64,000 nt of DNA from Micromonospora okii (GTDB lineage Bacteria; Actinomycetota; Actinomycetes; Mycobacteriales; Micromonosporaceae), in assembly GCF_020884795.1 (NCBI RefSeq), contig NZ_BBZF01000026.1:63052-127051 (forward strand). Direction: 5' to 3'. Shown piece after piece: positions 32,844-42,545 of the stretch (positions are counted from its first letter, which is position 1; each line of letters begins with the position of its first letter). A program made the position numbers and the translations under genes. A model generated the notes under the pieces. It was not told the origin of the DNA. It ran no database searches and saw only the letters and a list, made by a program, of their open reading frames with translations.

Positions 32844-35800
32844 TCACCCCATCCGGCCAACCGCCGCCCGGAGCCGGACCAGGTCGCGACGGCGACGCTC
32901 GTAGGTCGCGGCCAGCCCGATCAGGGCCAGACCGCCGACGGCCAGGAAGATCCAGCGGGGCAGCAGGTCCCAGCTCCGGGCCAGCTCGTGCAGCGCCAGC
33001 AGGGCCAGGGTGACCCCGCCGAGCAGCACCGGGGCCTGCCATCGGCGGGCCGCCCCGGCCAGCACCACGACCAGCGCGCCGGCCCCGAGAAGGAGCCGCC
33101 GCCAGGGCTGCGGGTCGGGCGCGAACAGCACCGACGCCAGGCCGGGCAGCAGCGCGGCGGCCAGCCCCGGCCCGAGCGCCAACCAACTGTTCAGGCCCGG
33201 CCGGGTGCGCAGGGCCACCGCCCCGGCCGCCAGGGCGAGCCCCGCCGCCGGCAGGGTGTACGCCTCCAGCAGCACCACCCCACCCGCGCCCAGCAGCAGC
33301 CAGGTGCCGAGCAGCTCGCTGCCCCCGGCGATGCCCGCGAACGCCCACCGGCGGCCCACCGGCTCGCCCCGACGCAGCAGCCGCAGCCCCACGGCGGCCC
33401 CCCAGAGCGCGCAGGCGGCGGCGGCACGCCGGGGCGACCCGGCGGCCAGCAGCACCGCGAGCACGGCGACGGCCTGGGCGGCGGCGTCCAGCACCGGCGC
33501 CCGGCTCGGCCCGTCGACCGGCGGCAGGGCGATGCCCGACGCCCGCGAACCGGGTGTCGCGCGGTTGCCGTGGCCGGACGCCCCGGGCAGGCCGAAAGCT
33601 GGCGATGACGCGGCCGCCGCCTCGGCCGGCGGCCGGCCGTCGGGCAGGGCGGCGGCGGCCAGCGTCAGCACGGCGACCGCCAGCACGGTGAGGGAGGCCG
33701 AGCGCAGCGGCAGCCCCGCCGCCAGCGTCGCGGTGATCGCGAAGCCGGTCGCCGACGCGACCGCCACCAGGGCGGCGGGCGGCCGGACCGCCCCCGGCCG
33801 ACCGGCGACCGCGACCACCACCGCGACCACCACCAGCGCGCCGAGGGCGGCGAGGGTCGCGGCGCGGGTAGCGAGCAGCCCGGCCAGGCCGGACGCGGTG
33901 GCCACCAGCCCCACCGGCGCGGTGACCGCCACGAGCGACGGCGACCGGGGACCGGCCAGGCCGGCGGCGAGCAGAGCGACCAGCCCGACGAGCAGGAGCG
34001 CCCCCGGCACCACCGGCCACGGCGCGCCGGCCGCGGCGAGCAGCACCGGCACCGCCACGGCGGCGAACGGCAGCGCCGGCAGCAGGCCGGACAGCGCCGC
34101 GCCGCCCCGGGACGCCCCGGGCCGCTGCCCACCGGGCACCCCCGCCCAGGGCACTGCCGCGCCGGCCGTCGCCGCACCACGCGTTCCCGCACCGGGCGTC
34201 CGGCCGGCCAGCGCGGCGGCCACGGCCAGCAGGAGCAGGGCCGCGCCGGCCGGGGCGGCTCCCCGGACCGGCCCACCCGTGGGCGCGCCGGACCAGAACG
34301 GCGCCACCTCGCCGTACGGGGCGAGCAGAACCGTCACGACCGCCGGGGCGGCGGCCAGCAGCGCCACGGCGAGCAGCCCGAGGCCGGCGACTCGGGGCGC
34401 ACCCGTCGGGCGGAGCCCCGGGCCGGCGAGCACGGTCGGCAGCACCGCCAGCGCGGCGTAGAGCGCCACCGGCTCGTCGGCCGGTACGACCAGCGGCGCC
34501 AGCCCGGCCAGCGCGGACGCGACGGCGAGGGCGACCGAGGCGTACCCGGTGAGGGCCGGCCACCGGCGGCGGACGGCGAGCAGCGCGACCAGCGGCAGCC
34601 CCACGGCGGCCAGCGCGGCCCGCGCCTGCCACCAGGGTGCCGCCCCGGCCGCGAAGAACGCGACGGCGACCCCGGCCGGGGCGGCCAGCAGCCCGGCGGC
34701 CAGGGCGACCCCGGCGACGCCCCGCCGCACGCCGGTGGCCCGCCGGCCCCGGGCCGCCACCACCAGCCCGATCACCAGGACCGCGCCGAGCAGGGCGGCC
34801 TCACCGGCCGGGGTGGCCAGGCCGACCAGGAGCGCGTGCCCGACCAGCGCCCCACCGGCGACCGCCGACGCCAGCGCCTGCCACCAGGGGCGGGCCTGGG
34901 CGACGGCGAACAGCAGCAGCCCCGCGCCGACGACCACGTCGGCGGCCGGCACCGCCGGCCAGGGCACCGGCCCGACGCCGCCGAGGGCGAGGGTGGCGAA
35001 CCCGGCCGCGACCGTGCCGGCCACCGGCCGGACCACCCGGGGCAGCAGCGCCACGAGCGCCACGGCCGCCAGCGCGACGGCGGCCGGGACCTGCCACCCC
35101 CACGGCAGGTCCGGGCCCACGGCGACACCCCGCCAGGGCGGCAACGCCCGCCCCACCGCGACCGCGCCGAGCAGCACGGCGAGCAGACCGGCGAGCAGCG
35201 CGGCCCCGGCGGCCACGACCAGGGCCCCGACGCGCGGCCCGACACCGACCCGGCGGGGCAGCGCCCGGACCGCCCCGGCCAGCGCCACGGCGATCAGCGC
35301 CGTCGCCACCGTCACCAACCCCGCGCGCAGCTCCGCCACCGGCCGGAACAGCGCGAGGCCGAGCACCGGCACCAGCGCCCCGGCCGCGACCGCCCGGAAC
35401 GCCCGACCGCCCGCGACCAGCGCCGCGCCGAGCAGCGCCAGGGCCACCAGCAGCAGCGGCGCGCCGGCCAGCAGCGCGGAGCCCGCCGCCCGGCCCAGGG
35501 CGAGCGGCACCAGGGCACACCCCGCCGCGCCGAGCAGCGCGGCACCGTGCCCGGTCCAGGCCAGCACCCGGCCGGCGACGAGGGCCGACCCCCCGGCGGC
35601 CCCCGCCCCGCCCGACGGAAGGGGCGGAGGCGTGGCCGGCGGGTGCGACGGCGTGGCCGGCGGGTGCGACGGCGTGGCCGGCGCGGCTAGTGCCTGTTCC
35701 CGGGCCGGGGCGCGACCGCGCAGGGCGGCGACGACGGCCAGGTCCAGCAGCGCCGCCCCGACGAGGACCACCGCCCAGCCGGCCGCCGACGGGTGCGTCG

Positions 35801-36638
35801 GGGCCGCCAGCAGCGGCAGCACCGGCTGCGCGACGAGCAGCGCCGCGAACCACGGCACCGTCAGCCGGGTCAGCCGGGCGTAGCCGGCCGCCAGCGCCGC
35901 GCTGGCCCCCCCGACCAGCGCGGCGTAGCGGGCCCCCGGCCAGCCGGCCACGCCGAACAGGTCCACCGACCAGGCGGCGTACCCGTCGAGCACCACCAGC
36001 AGCAGCCCCACCGCGGCGAACGTCTCCGCCGTGCCGCGCAGCCCGCGCCGCGCCACCAGCGGCGGGACGGCCAGGACCAGCGCGGTGACGGCCAGCAGGA
36101 TCAGCGCCCGGCCGACGACCCCCACCGCGGCCCAGGCCACCGCCGTGAAGACCACCGCCGCCGTGCCGAGCAGCAGGCCGCCGAGCACGAAGAGCAGCCC
36201 CTGCACGGTCCGGGTGGAGGTCTCCGCCCCGCCGACGGTCGCAGCGGCGACCGGCACCGGCCGCCCGGCCGGCGAGGCCGGTGCCGGGGCCGGGAGGGCA
36301 GAGGCCAGGGCCGGATTCACGGACGTCGGAACACCCCGGGTCGGGGACGCCGGGACGCCCGGGGTCGGGGCTGCCGGGCGCGGGGCGGCGAGCGGGGTCG
36401 CCGCCCGTACCCGGGCCGCCAGCTCCGACCGCCGCACCTGCGCGGACCGGACCGCGCCGGTCAGTTCGAGGTACGCCCGGCGGGCCTGCTCCGCCCGCCC
36501 GGTGAGCGCGACGATCTCCCGGTCGAGCCGGATCACCTCGGCTGCGATCGGGTCGGGCACCCGGCCGCAGCGTCGGCAGCTGGCGCTCAGGTCGGCGGGC
36601 GCGCCGCACCGTGGGCAGGGGTAGCCGCTGGAGTCCAC
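32844..36638 (-). CDS. SCO7613-type giant multi-spanning membrane protein
   Basis: This 1264-residue protein starts with a zinc ribbon (YPCPRCGAPADLSASCRRCG, four cysteines). A short coiled region follows (residues about 28-70) and then a proline-rich linker. From about residue 130 to the end there are more than thirty hydrophobic segments rich in Ala, Leu, Val and Gly. This matches the SCO7613 C-terminal domain family of actinobacteria, of unknown role. The start GTG 36638 is the first start codon before the zinc ribbon. No transport motif or enzyme domain is seen. The gene is the last of a minus-strand run after cutA, 47 bp away. Confidence 0.85.
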   Translation of the reverse strand: MDSSGYPCPRCGAPADLSASCRRCGRVPDPIAAEVIRLDREIVALTGRAEQARRAYLELTGAVRSAQVRRSELAARVRAATPLAAPRPAAPTPGVPASPTRGVPTSVNPALASALPAPAPASPAGRPVPVAAATVGGAETSTRTVQGLLFVLGGLLLGTAAVVFTAVAWAAVGVVGRALILLAVTALVLAVPPLVARRGLRGTAETFAAVGLLLVVLDGYAAWSVDLFGVAGWPGARYAALVGGASAALAAGYARLTRLTVPWFAALLVAQPVLPLLAAPTHPSAAGWAVVLVGAALLDLAVVAALRGRAPAREQALAAPATPSHPPATPSHPPATPPPLPSGGAGAAGGSALVAGRVLAWTGHGAALLGAAGCALVPLALGRAAGSALLAGAPLLLVALALLGAALVAGGRAFRAVAAGALVPVLGLALFRPVAELRAGLVTVATALIAVALAGAVRALPRRVGVGPRVGALVVAAGAALLAGLLAVLLGAVAVGRALPPWRGVAVGPDLPWGWQVPAAVALAAVALVALLPRVVRPVAGTVAAGFATLALGGVGPVPWPAVPAADVVVGAGLLLFAVAQARPWWQALASAVAGGALVGHALLVGLATPAGEAALLGAVLVIGLVVAARGRRATGVRRGVAGVALAAGLLAAPAGVAVAFFAAGAAPWWQARAALAAVGLPLVALLAVRRRWPALTGYASVALAVASALAGLAPLVVPADEPVALYAALAVLPTVLAGPGLRPTGAPRVAGLGLLAVALLAAAPAVVTVLLAPYGEVAPFWSGAPTGGPVRGAAPAGAALLLLAVAAALAGRTPGAGTRGAATAGAAVPWAGVPGGQRPGASRGGAALSGLLPALPFAAVAVPVLLAAAGAPWPVVPGALLLVGLVALLAAGLAGPRSPSLVAVTAPVGLVATASGLAGLLATRAATLAALGALVVVAVVVAVAGRPGAVRPPAALVAVASATGFAITATLAAGLPLRSASLTVLAVAVLTLAAAALPDGRPPAEAAAASSPAFGLPGASGHGNRATPGSRASGIALPPVDGPSRAPVLDAAAQAVAVLAVLLAAGSPRRAAAACALWGAAVGLRLLRRGEPVGRRWAFAGIAGGSELLGTWLLLGAGGVVLLEAYTLPAAGLALAAGAVALRTRPGLNSWLALGPGLAAALLPGLASVLFAPDPQPWRRLLLGAGALVVVLAGAARRWQAPVLLGGVTLALLALHELARSWDLLPRWIFLAVGGLALIGLAATYERRRRDLVRLRAAVGRMG

Positions 36639-36685
36639 CCGGTCATCGTGGTAGCCGTGATCGGCACCGCCCAGAGTGCGCGTAC

Positions 36686-37006
36686 TCAGGGTCGGGTCTG
36701 CTCGTGCACCCAGGCCGCGTAGTCGGGGTTGCCGCTCTCCACCCGGGTCACCAGGATCTCCGGCACCTCGTACGGATGACTGAGCCGGATGTGTTCGACC
36801 AGTGCCGCCACCCGGTCCGGCGCGGTCTTGAACAGCATCGACCACTCGGTGCTCGTCTCCACCGCGGACCGCCACCAGTAGGTGCTGTCCACCTGGCCGC
36901 CCACCTGCGCGCAGGCCGCCAGGCGGCCGGCCACGGCGGCGGCTGCGAGGAGGTCCGCGACCGAACGGCTGTCCACCACCGTCGTCACCACGCTGATCTG
37001 CTCCAC
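36686..37006 (-). CDS. cutA: Divalent cation tolerance protein CutA
   Basis: The 106-residue protein has the CutA signature: VVTTVVDSRSVADLL at the N-terminus, LAACAQVGGQVDSTYWW, EWSMLFKTAPDRVAALVEHI and HPYEVPEIL. CutA forms stable trimers and is linked to copper tolerance in some bacteria, though its biochemical role is unclear. The GTG at 37006 is 9 bp after the acyltransferase stop, so it belongs to the patatin-acyltransferase operon. Confidence 0.95.
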   Translation of the reverse strand: MEQISVVTTVVDSRSVADLLAAAAVAGRLAACAQVGGQVDSTYWWRSAVETSTEWSMLFKTAPDRVAALVEHIRLSHPYEVPEILVTRVESGNPDYAAWVHEQTRP

Positions 37007-37015
37007 CAGCGCAAT

Positions 37016-38032
37016 CTACGCGGCCGTGTCCCGATTCGCCGCGATCCACTCGTCGATCCGCGCCCACCAGTCGAAGAGCCAGTCGATGCGCTCCTGCCGG
37101 CCGGCGGGGATCTCCTCCGGCGGCACGGACCAGAACCGCATCACGATCCGCTTGTCCATCGGCAGCTCCCGCCAGACGTCGGCGACGGTGAGCATCCGGT
37201 CCAGCCCGGTGTGCGCCACGAAGATCACCCCGGCGTCCGGGGCGGCGTCCAGGGCGGCGAGCAGCCCGCCGGGCTGCGGGGCGAGGACGTGCCGCATCCG
37301 TTCCGCCCGCAGCGCCATCCGCTCCAGCCCGAGCCCGCGCAGCCGGTCGATGGCCCGCAACCGGCGGTGCGGGGTGAAGTTGCCGCCCTCCGGGAAGATC
37401 ACGAAGGCGTCGTTGTCGTCCAGGCCGGTGGCGAGGTGGCCGATCTGCTCGGTGACCGAGCCGTTCCGGTCCCCGGCCGGGGCCAGGAACCGGTTCGGCA
37501 GCCGGTTGAGCAGCACATCGATCGCCGGGTCCCACTGGAGGCTGTCCTTCAGCACGATCCGGGGCTCCCGGTGGAACCAGTTGACCAGCGCGTGGATGAG
37601 GATGAACGAGTCGCCGGGACCGGCGTGCCGGCAGAGCACCAGCTCCGGGCGGCCCGGCAGCGCCGTGTCGGGGTCGGTGCCGACCACGTCGATGTTCAGC
37701 CGCAGCGCCCAGCGGGCGTGCCAGAACAGCACCCGCAGGAAGCGCCCGGCGAGCACGTAGTGCGCCCGCTGGAAGGCCGGCCGCCCCTTCCACACCCCGA
37801 AGCCCGAGGCCACCCAGAGCGCGAAGAGGGCGAGCAGGGCCGCCGCGTCCCAGACCAGGTAGACGCAGCCGATCCAGAGCAGCCGCAGCGGGCGGAGCCG
37901 CCCCGGGACCAGCGGGGACAGCGCCAGCCCGGCGAACGCCCAGATCGGCAGGGTGGTCACCAGGGTCACCGCGAGCAGCACCACGCCGGGCGCCAGCAGC
38001 AGCCGGCGGACCCATCGCGGTGGCAGCGGCAT
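37016..38032 (-). CDS. 1-acylglycerol-3-phosphate acyltransferase-like protein
   Basis: The 338-residue protein has two N-terminal membrane helices (about 10-35 and 45-72). The acyltransferase motif comes in the form CRHAGPGDSF (H-x4-D), then VIFPEGGNFTPHRR in place of the usual FPEGTRS, and VIFVAHTG. It would acylate a lysophospholipid or similar acceptor at the membrane. The ATG at 38032 overlaps the stop of the patatin gene by one base (TGATG), showing translational coupling of a lipid hydrolase with a lipid acyltransferase. Confidence 0.85.
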   Translation of the reverse strand: MPLPPRWVRRLLLAPGVVLLAVTLVTTLPIWAFAGLALSPLVPGRLRPLRLLWIGCVYLVWDAAALLALFALWVASGFGVWKGRPAFQRAHYVLAGRFLRVLFWHARWALRLNIDVVGTDPDTALPGRPELVLCRHAGPGDSFILIHALVNWFHREPRIVLKDSLQWDPAIDVLLNRLPNRFLAPAGDRNGSVTEQIGHLATGLDDNDAFVIFPEGGNFTPHRRLRAIDRLRGLGLERMALRAERMRHVLAPQPGGLLAALDAAPDAGVIFVAHTGLDRMLTVADVWRELPMDKRIVMRFWSVPPEEIPAGRQERIDWLFDWWARIDEWIAANRDTAA

Positions 38033-38865
38033 CAGGGCTCCAGGTGGGTGGCGAGGTAGCGGCGGGAGGCGGTGTACGCGCGGCTGATCCGCCGCCCCAC
38101 GGCGGCCATGTCCCGGTACGCCCACGGGCTGTCCTCGCGCGGGCCCGGCCCGCCGGTCGGCAGCACGTGCACCTCCACGCCCTCGGGCAGCGCCGCCATC
38201 TCCCGGGCGAAGCGGTGCCGGCGGGCGATCTCGAACGCGACCTGGGCGATCTCCCAGGGCCGGCGGGGCGGCGTCAGCTCCCGCTCGATCCGCCCGACCT
38301 GGAGCACGAAGACCCGCCGCGCCCCGGCGGCGACGGCCTCCCCGATGGGGATGGAGTTGACGATCCCCCCGTCGATGTAGTGCTGCCCGTCGATCTCGGT
38401 GGGTGGCAGCAGCCCCGGCACCGAGGCGGACGCGAGCACGGCCGGCACCAGCGGGCCGCTGTCGAACCAGTGCTCGGCGGCCCGCTCGATGTTCGCCGCG
38501 CAGCAGCGGAACGGCACCTTCAGGTCGGCGAAGGTGGTCCCCTCCCCCAGCTCGGCCTCCAGCAGCCGGCGCAGCGGCCGGGGCGAGTGCAGGTGGGTGC
38601 GGGCGGCGAAGCGGCGCAACTGCCGGGCCACCGAGTCGCCGTACACCTCGCTGGCCTCGGGGGAGGCCCAGAGCCGGACCAGCCGGTCGGTCACCGCCTC
38701 GGACGGGTCGGCGGCGACCAGCGCGCCGTTGACCGCGCCGATCGAGGTGCCGAGCACCAGGTCGGGCCGGAGGCCCACGCGGAACAGGGCGCGCAGCATG
38801 CCCACCTCGACCGCCCCGAGGACTCCCCCACCGCCGAGCACGAACGCCACCGGACCGCTGACCAT
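38032..38865 (-). CDS. Patatin-like phospholipase
   Basis: The 277-residue protein has the patatin elements: the oxyanion loop VLGGGGVLGAVEVG, the nucleophile elbow LGTSIGAVNG with S41, and the second dyad residue in HYIDGGIVNSIPI. No signal peptide is seen. Patatins of this size hydrolyse acyl esters of phospholipids or glycerides. The gene leads an operon with the acyltransferase and cutA. The ATG at 38865 follows AGGATGG. It is divergent from the Ser/Thr kinase gene. Confidence 0.9.
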   Translation of the reverse strand: MVSGPVAFVLGGGGVLGAVEVGMLRALFRVGLRPDLVLGTSIGAVNGALVAADPSEAVTDRLVRLWASPEASEVYGDSVARQLRRFAARTHLHSPRPLRRLLEAELGEGTTFADLKVPFRCCAANIERAAEHWFDSGPLVPAVLASASVPGLLPPTEIDGQHYIDGGIVNSIPIGEAVAAGARRVFVLQVGRIERELTPPRRPWEIAQVAFEIARRHRFAREMAALPEGVEVHVLPTGGPGPREDSPWAYRDMAAVGRRISRAYTASRRYLATHLEP

Positions 38866-38955
38866 CCGTCCATCCTGGCACGCGCCGTCACGCCGGCCGG
38901 CTGCCGGCCGAGCCGGGGCCGCCGAAACAGCGCGTGGGCGGGGCCGGACGGGGCG

Positions 38956-38990
38956 TTGACACGCCCGACACATTCGCGCAACCCTATACG
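38956..38990 (+). promoter_or_regulatory. Promoter-like boxes ahead of the Ser/Thr kinase gene
   Basis: TTGACA at 38956 and TATACG at 38985 are good -35 and -10 sequences separately, but the spacer is 23 bp, too long for a normal sigma-70 promoter. They may belong to different promoters or need an activator. Confidence 0.3.
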
Positions 38991-39021
38991 GCCCCGACCC
39001 ACCAGGCAGGTGCGATCCGTG

Positions 39022-40509
39022 ATGGCAACGCTGCACGCCGGCAGGCTGCTCGCCCGCAGGTACCGGCTCATCGACCAGATCGGCGCCGGGGGGATGTCGG
39101 TCATCTGGCGGGCCCGCGACGAGGTGCTCGACCGGGTCGTCGCGCTGAAGGTGCTCGCGCCGTCGCTGGCGGCGGACGCCCGGTTTCGGGACCTGGTGCG
39201 CGAGGAGGCGCGTTCCGCCGCCCAACTCGTCCACCCGCACGTGACCTCGGTGCACGACTACGGCGAGGCGCTCGCACCGGACGGCAGCATCACCTCGTTC
39301 GTGGTGATGGAGCTGCTCGACGGGGAGGAGCTGGAGTACCGGCTGAGCGGGGGCCCGCTGCCCTGGCCGGAGGCGGTGGAGGTCACCGCCCAGGTGGCCG
39401 AGGCGCTCACGGCGGCGCACCGGCTCGGCATCGTCCACCGGGACATCACCCCGGCCAACGTGATGATGACCCGGGTCGGCGCGAAGGTGCTGGACTTCGG
39501 CATCGCCACCCACGTCGGCGCGCCGGACGACGACGAGGACGGCGGCACCTTCGGCACGCCCGCGTACGTCGCGCCGGAGCGGCTCGACGGGGCACCGGCG
39601 CAGCCCGCCACCGACGTCTACTCCCTCGGGGTGCTGCTCTACGAGACGCTGACCGGGCGGGTGCCGTACCCGGCGGACACCTGGGAGCAGCTCGGGGCGG
39701 CGCTCGGCACCGGCGGGCCGCCCCCGCCGCTGGACGTGCCGGACCTGCCGACCGGGGTGGCCCGAACCTGCCTGCGCTGCCTGTCGCGCGACCCCCGGGC
39801 CCGGCCCACCGCGCAGCAGGTGGCCCTCGCGCTGCGCGACCAGCTCCTGCCCGCCGACCCGCAGGCCGCGACCATGCTCGCCCCGACGGTGACCCTGCCG
39901 TCGGTCGTCGTACCGCCGCAGCCCGGCCCCACGCCCGAGCCGGCCCCCGCTGCGGCCGGGCGGCGGCGCGCCCCTGCCCGCCGGCCGGTGGCCGTGGTCG
40001 CCGGGGGTGTCGTGGTGGTGGCCGCCGGGCTGGCGCTGCTCGCGCCCACGGTGATCCGCGACGCCGACCCGCCGCCACCCCGGGCCCTGCCCACCGAGCC
40101 GCCGTCGACGCCCGCCGCCACGCCCGCCCCCACGCCCGCCCCCACCCGGTCGACGCGCCCGCCGGCGGCGACGAGCGGGGCGCCCGCAGCGCCGCCCCGC
40201 CCCACCCCCTCGGCGGCCGGGACGACCGCGCCGCCGACGCCGGGCGGCAACCTGACCGAGGCGGCCGACCGGGTCGACGCGCTCATCGGCGCGGGGGTGG
40301 CCGACGGCGGCATCCGGCCCGACGTCGGCACCGACCTGCGCAACCTGCTGGGCCACGTCACCGCCGCGAGCGGCCGGGGCGACCTGACCGTGGCGGTGCG
40401 GCGGGCCCGGGACAAGGTCGCCGACCGGCGGCGGGAGGGCAGCATCACCCCCGCGTACGCCGGCCGGCTCGACGCCGCGTTCCAGCAGCTCGCCGCGGCC
40501 CGGGTCTGA
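39022..40509 (+). CDS. Transmembrane serine/threonine protein kinase (PknB-like)
   Basis: The 495-residue protein has a Hanks-type kinase domain (about 13-275). It shows GAGGMSVIWRA, ATP-binding K43 in VALKVLAP, catalytic D141 in IVHRDITPANV, D158 in VLDFGIA and TPAYVAPERL. A Pro-rich juxtamembrane part, one membrane helix (about 323-345), a long Pro-Thr linker and a 75-residue helical outer domain follow (NLTEAADRVDALIGAGVADG onward). There are no PASTA repeats, so it does not sense peptidoglycan like PknB. The outer domain resembles the C-terminal helices of some actinobacterial kinases of unknown ligand. A GTG directly before the ATG is an equal start candidate. Confidence 0.93.
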   Translation: MATLHAGRLLARRYRLIDQIGAGGMSVIWRARDEVLDRVVALKVLAPSLAADARFRDLVREEARSAAQLVHPHVTSVHDYGEALAPDGSITSFVVMELLDGEELEYRLSGGPLPWPEAVEVTAQVAEALTAAHRLGIVHRDITPANVMMTRVGAKVLDFGIATHVGAPDDDEDGGTFGTPAYVAPERLDGAPAQPATDVYSLGVLLYETLTGRVPYPADTWEQLGAALGTGGPPPPLDVPDLPTGVARTCLRCLSRDPRARPTAQQVALALRDQLLPADPQAATMLAPTVTLPSVVVPPQPGPTPEPAPAAAGRRRAPARRPVAVVAGGVVVVAAGLALLAPTVIRDADPPPPRALPTEPPSTPAATPAPTPAPTRSTRPPAATSGAPAAPPRPTPSAAGTTAPPTPGGNLTEAADRVDALIGAGVADGGIRPDVGTDLRNLLGHVTAASGRGDLTVAVRRARDKVADRRREGSITPAYAGRLDAAFQQLAAARV

Positions 40510-40533
40510 CCCGCGTCGGCCTTCGGCGGCAGC

Positions 40534-41649
40534 TCAGCGGGCCGGGACGGGGACCGGGCGGGGGCGGGCGAGGGCCACGGGCCCGCGCAGGTAGTCGCGG
40601 TAGACCGCCTCGTAGCCGCGCGCCATGGCGGCGGTGGAGAAGTTCTCCCGCACGTGCGCCACGCACTCCGCCGGGTCCAGCCGGTCGGCGCGCCGCAGCG
40701 CGCCCGGCAGCTCCTCGGGGCGGTCGCAGAGCAGCCCGGTCACGTCGGGGCGGACCAGTTCCGGCACCGCCCCCCGGCGCAGCGCCACCACCGGCGTGCC
40801 GGTCGCCATCGCCTCCAGGATCACCATGCCGAACGGCTCGTCCCACTGGAGCGGCATGATCAGGCACCGGGCGTCGACCAACAGCCGCAGGGCCGTGTCG
40901 CGGTCGGCGTTCAGCACCACCGTCACGTCCTCGCCGAGCATCGGCTCGACCGTCTGCGCGTAGTACCGGTGCTCGGCGGGCTCGTTGCACTTGCCGGCGA
41001 GGAGCAGCGGCAGGCCGGCCGCCCGGCAGGCGCGGATCGCCAGGTCCGGGCCCTTGTCCGGGCTGAACCGGGCCAGCCAGAGCACGGGGCCCCGCCCGGG
41101 ACGGTCCTTGCGCGGGACGTCCCCGGTGGCGAGGGCGTTGTGCACGGTGCCGACCCACGGCAGCCCCGGGTTCAGGGCGCGCTGGGCGTGCGAGATGGCC
41201 ACCAGCCCCACCCCGGTGTCGGTGTTGTCGAGCACGGTGCCGTACTCGCCGACCGGGTTGCCGTGGACGGTGGCCACGGTGGGCACCGCCCGGCGGCCGG
41301 CGACCAGCGGCCCGATCGTGGTGTGGTCGTGCACGAGGTCGAAGTCGTCCGGCCCGACGAGGCGGTCGACGTGGGCCAGGTGGGCCAGCTCCGGCAGCGA
41401 CTCGCCGAGCCGCTCGTACTGGAGGTCCGGGCAGGTGGGGACGTAGCCGGCCCGGGTGCCGTGGTGGGGGCCGGCCCCGAAGAGCGTCACGGCGTGCCCC
41501 CGGTCAGCCAGCGCGTCGACCAGCCCGGCGACCACCTGCTCCAGGCCGCCGTAGCCGGGCGGCGGCACGGAGAGCCACGGCGGGACCACCATCGCGATCC
41601 GCAGCGGGCGCTCCCGTGAGGAGCCGGACGGCGGGTGGTACGCGACCAC
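40534..41649 (-). CDS. Glycosyltransferase family 4 protein
   Basis: The 371-residue protein is a GT-B enzyme. It has an N-terminal acceptor domain (PPPGYGGLEQVVAGLVDALA, HVDHTT-like HDHTTIGPL) and a C-terminal donor site with LWLARFSPDKGPDLAI and WDEPFGMVILEAMATGTPVVA, the E-x7-E motif of GT4. It transfers a sugar from a nucleotide donor to an unknown acceptor. The GTG at 41649 has a GGGGAGG site. It stands alone, convergent with the kinase gene. Confidence 0.9.
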   Translation of the reverse strand: MVAYHPPSGSSRERPLRIAMVVPPWLSVPPPGYGGLEQVVAGLVDALADRGHAVTLFGAGPHHGTRAGYVPTCPDLQYERLGESLPELAHLAHVDRLVGPDDFDLVHDHTTIGPLVAGRRAVPTVATVHGNPVGEYGTVLDNTDTGVGLVAISHAQRALNPGLPWVGTVHNALATGDVPRKDRPGRGPVLWLARFSPDKGPDLAIRACRAAGLPLLLAGKCNEPAEHRYYAQTVEPMLGEDVTVVLNADRDTALRLLVDARCLIMPLQWDEPFGMVILEAMATGTPVVALRRGAVPELVRPDVTGLLCDRPEELPGALRRADRLDPAECVAHVRENFSTAAMARGYEAVYRDYLRGPVALARPRPVPVPAR

Positions 41650-41780
41650 GAGTCCTCCCCGTCGCTCTCCCAGTGGGCGTGGCCTGCGGCGCTTTCCCGG
41701 CCGCGACCGGGGTCAAACGAAGGCGCCGCAACAACCGCCGCGAGGCGGGGCGGCGCTCACGCCACCACGGGCCGGGGCGC

Positions 41781-42449
41781 TCACGCCACCACGAGCCGGT
41801 CGTCCACGACCCGTACGCCGGGGGCGGACCAGGCGATCCGTTCCGCCTCGTCCCTTTCCCACCAGGTGCCGACCGTGCCGGTGAGCACGACGGTGTCGCC
41901 GCGCACCAGCGCCACCACCCGGTCGGTGCGCAGCACGCGGGACAGGGCGCGCTGCACCTCGCGGCGGGCGCGCTCCCCCGAGGGCGAGCGCGCGGGCCGG
42001 ACCTCGACGAGGTTGGTCACCCCGCGCGCGCCGCGCAGCCGCCGCAGCTCCCGCTCGGCGGTGCGCCGCTGCCAGCCGAACTCCACCTCGCCGCGCAGCA
42101 CCAGCCATCCGTTGGCGGCGGTGACGTCGAGCCGCTCGGCGGGCACGAAGCTGTCCCACTCCAGCGCCCGCGCGGCGGCGAGGGCCAGGTCGGAGTCGGT
42201 CGGCCCGGGGACGTCGGCGGGGCGTACCTCGATGTCGTCGGCGACGGCCCGGACGCCCCGGACCCGCTGCGCGCACCGCACGGCCGCCCAGCGCTGGGCA
42301 TAGCTGTCCACCCAGCCGGTGAGGGTGACCACGCCGTGCAGCACGCCCACCCCCACCACGGTCGACGGGACCTGCGGGTCCCAGGCCAGCTCGGCGAGCA
42401 CGTCGCGCTGGATGCCCGGATCGGTCCGGGCGCTCGTCGCCGTTGTCAT
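41781..42449 (-). CDS. Triple BON-domain protein
   Basis: The 222-residue protein has three BON-like repeats of about 65 residues (about 15-80, 85-150 and 155-222). Each has a helix, a VxVxxGVVTLTGWVDS-type strand pair and a closing VVDDIEV-type strand. BON domains bind membranes or phospholipids in OsmY-type stress proteins. No signal peptide is seen, so the site of action is uncertain. The ATG at 42449 follows GGGGAGGGG. It is probably transcribed alone, after an intergenic tandem repeat. Confidence 0.85.
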   Translation of the reverse strand: MTTATSARTDPGIQRDVLAELAWDPQVPSTVVGVGVLHGVVTLTGWVDSYAQRWAAVRCAQRVRGVRAVADDIEVRPADVPGPTDSDLALAAARALEWDSFVPAERLDVTAANGWLVLRGEVEFGWQRRTAERELRRLRGARGVTNLVEVRPARSPSGERARREVQRALSRVLRTDRVVALVRGDTVVLTGTVGTWWERDEAERIAWSAPGVRVVDDRLVVA

Positions 42450-42545
42450 GGCACCCCTCCCCGTGGTGGCCGCTGCCGTGGTCGAGGGTGCCCGGCACGG
42501 GGGTGAGGGCGGCTCACCCGGGCCGGGCGAGCGCCCCGGCGGACG

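Noticed and set aside
38956..38990. TTGACA and TATACG as one sigma-70 promoter
   Set aside because: The 23-bp spacer is outside the working range, so they are listed only as separate promoter-like boxes.
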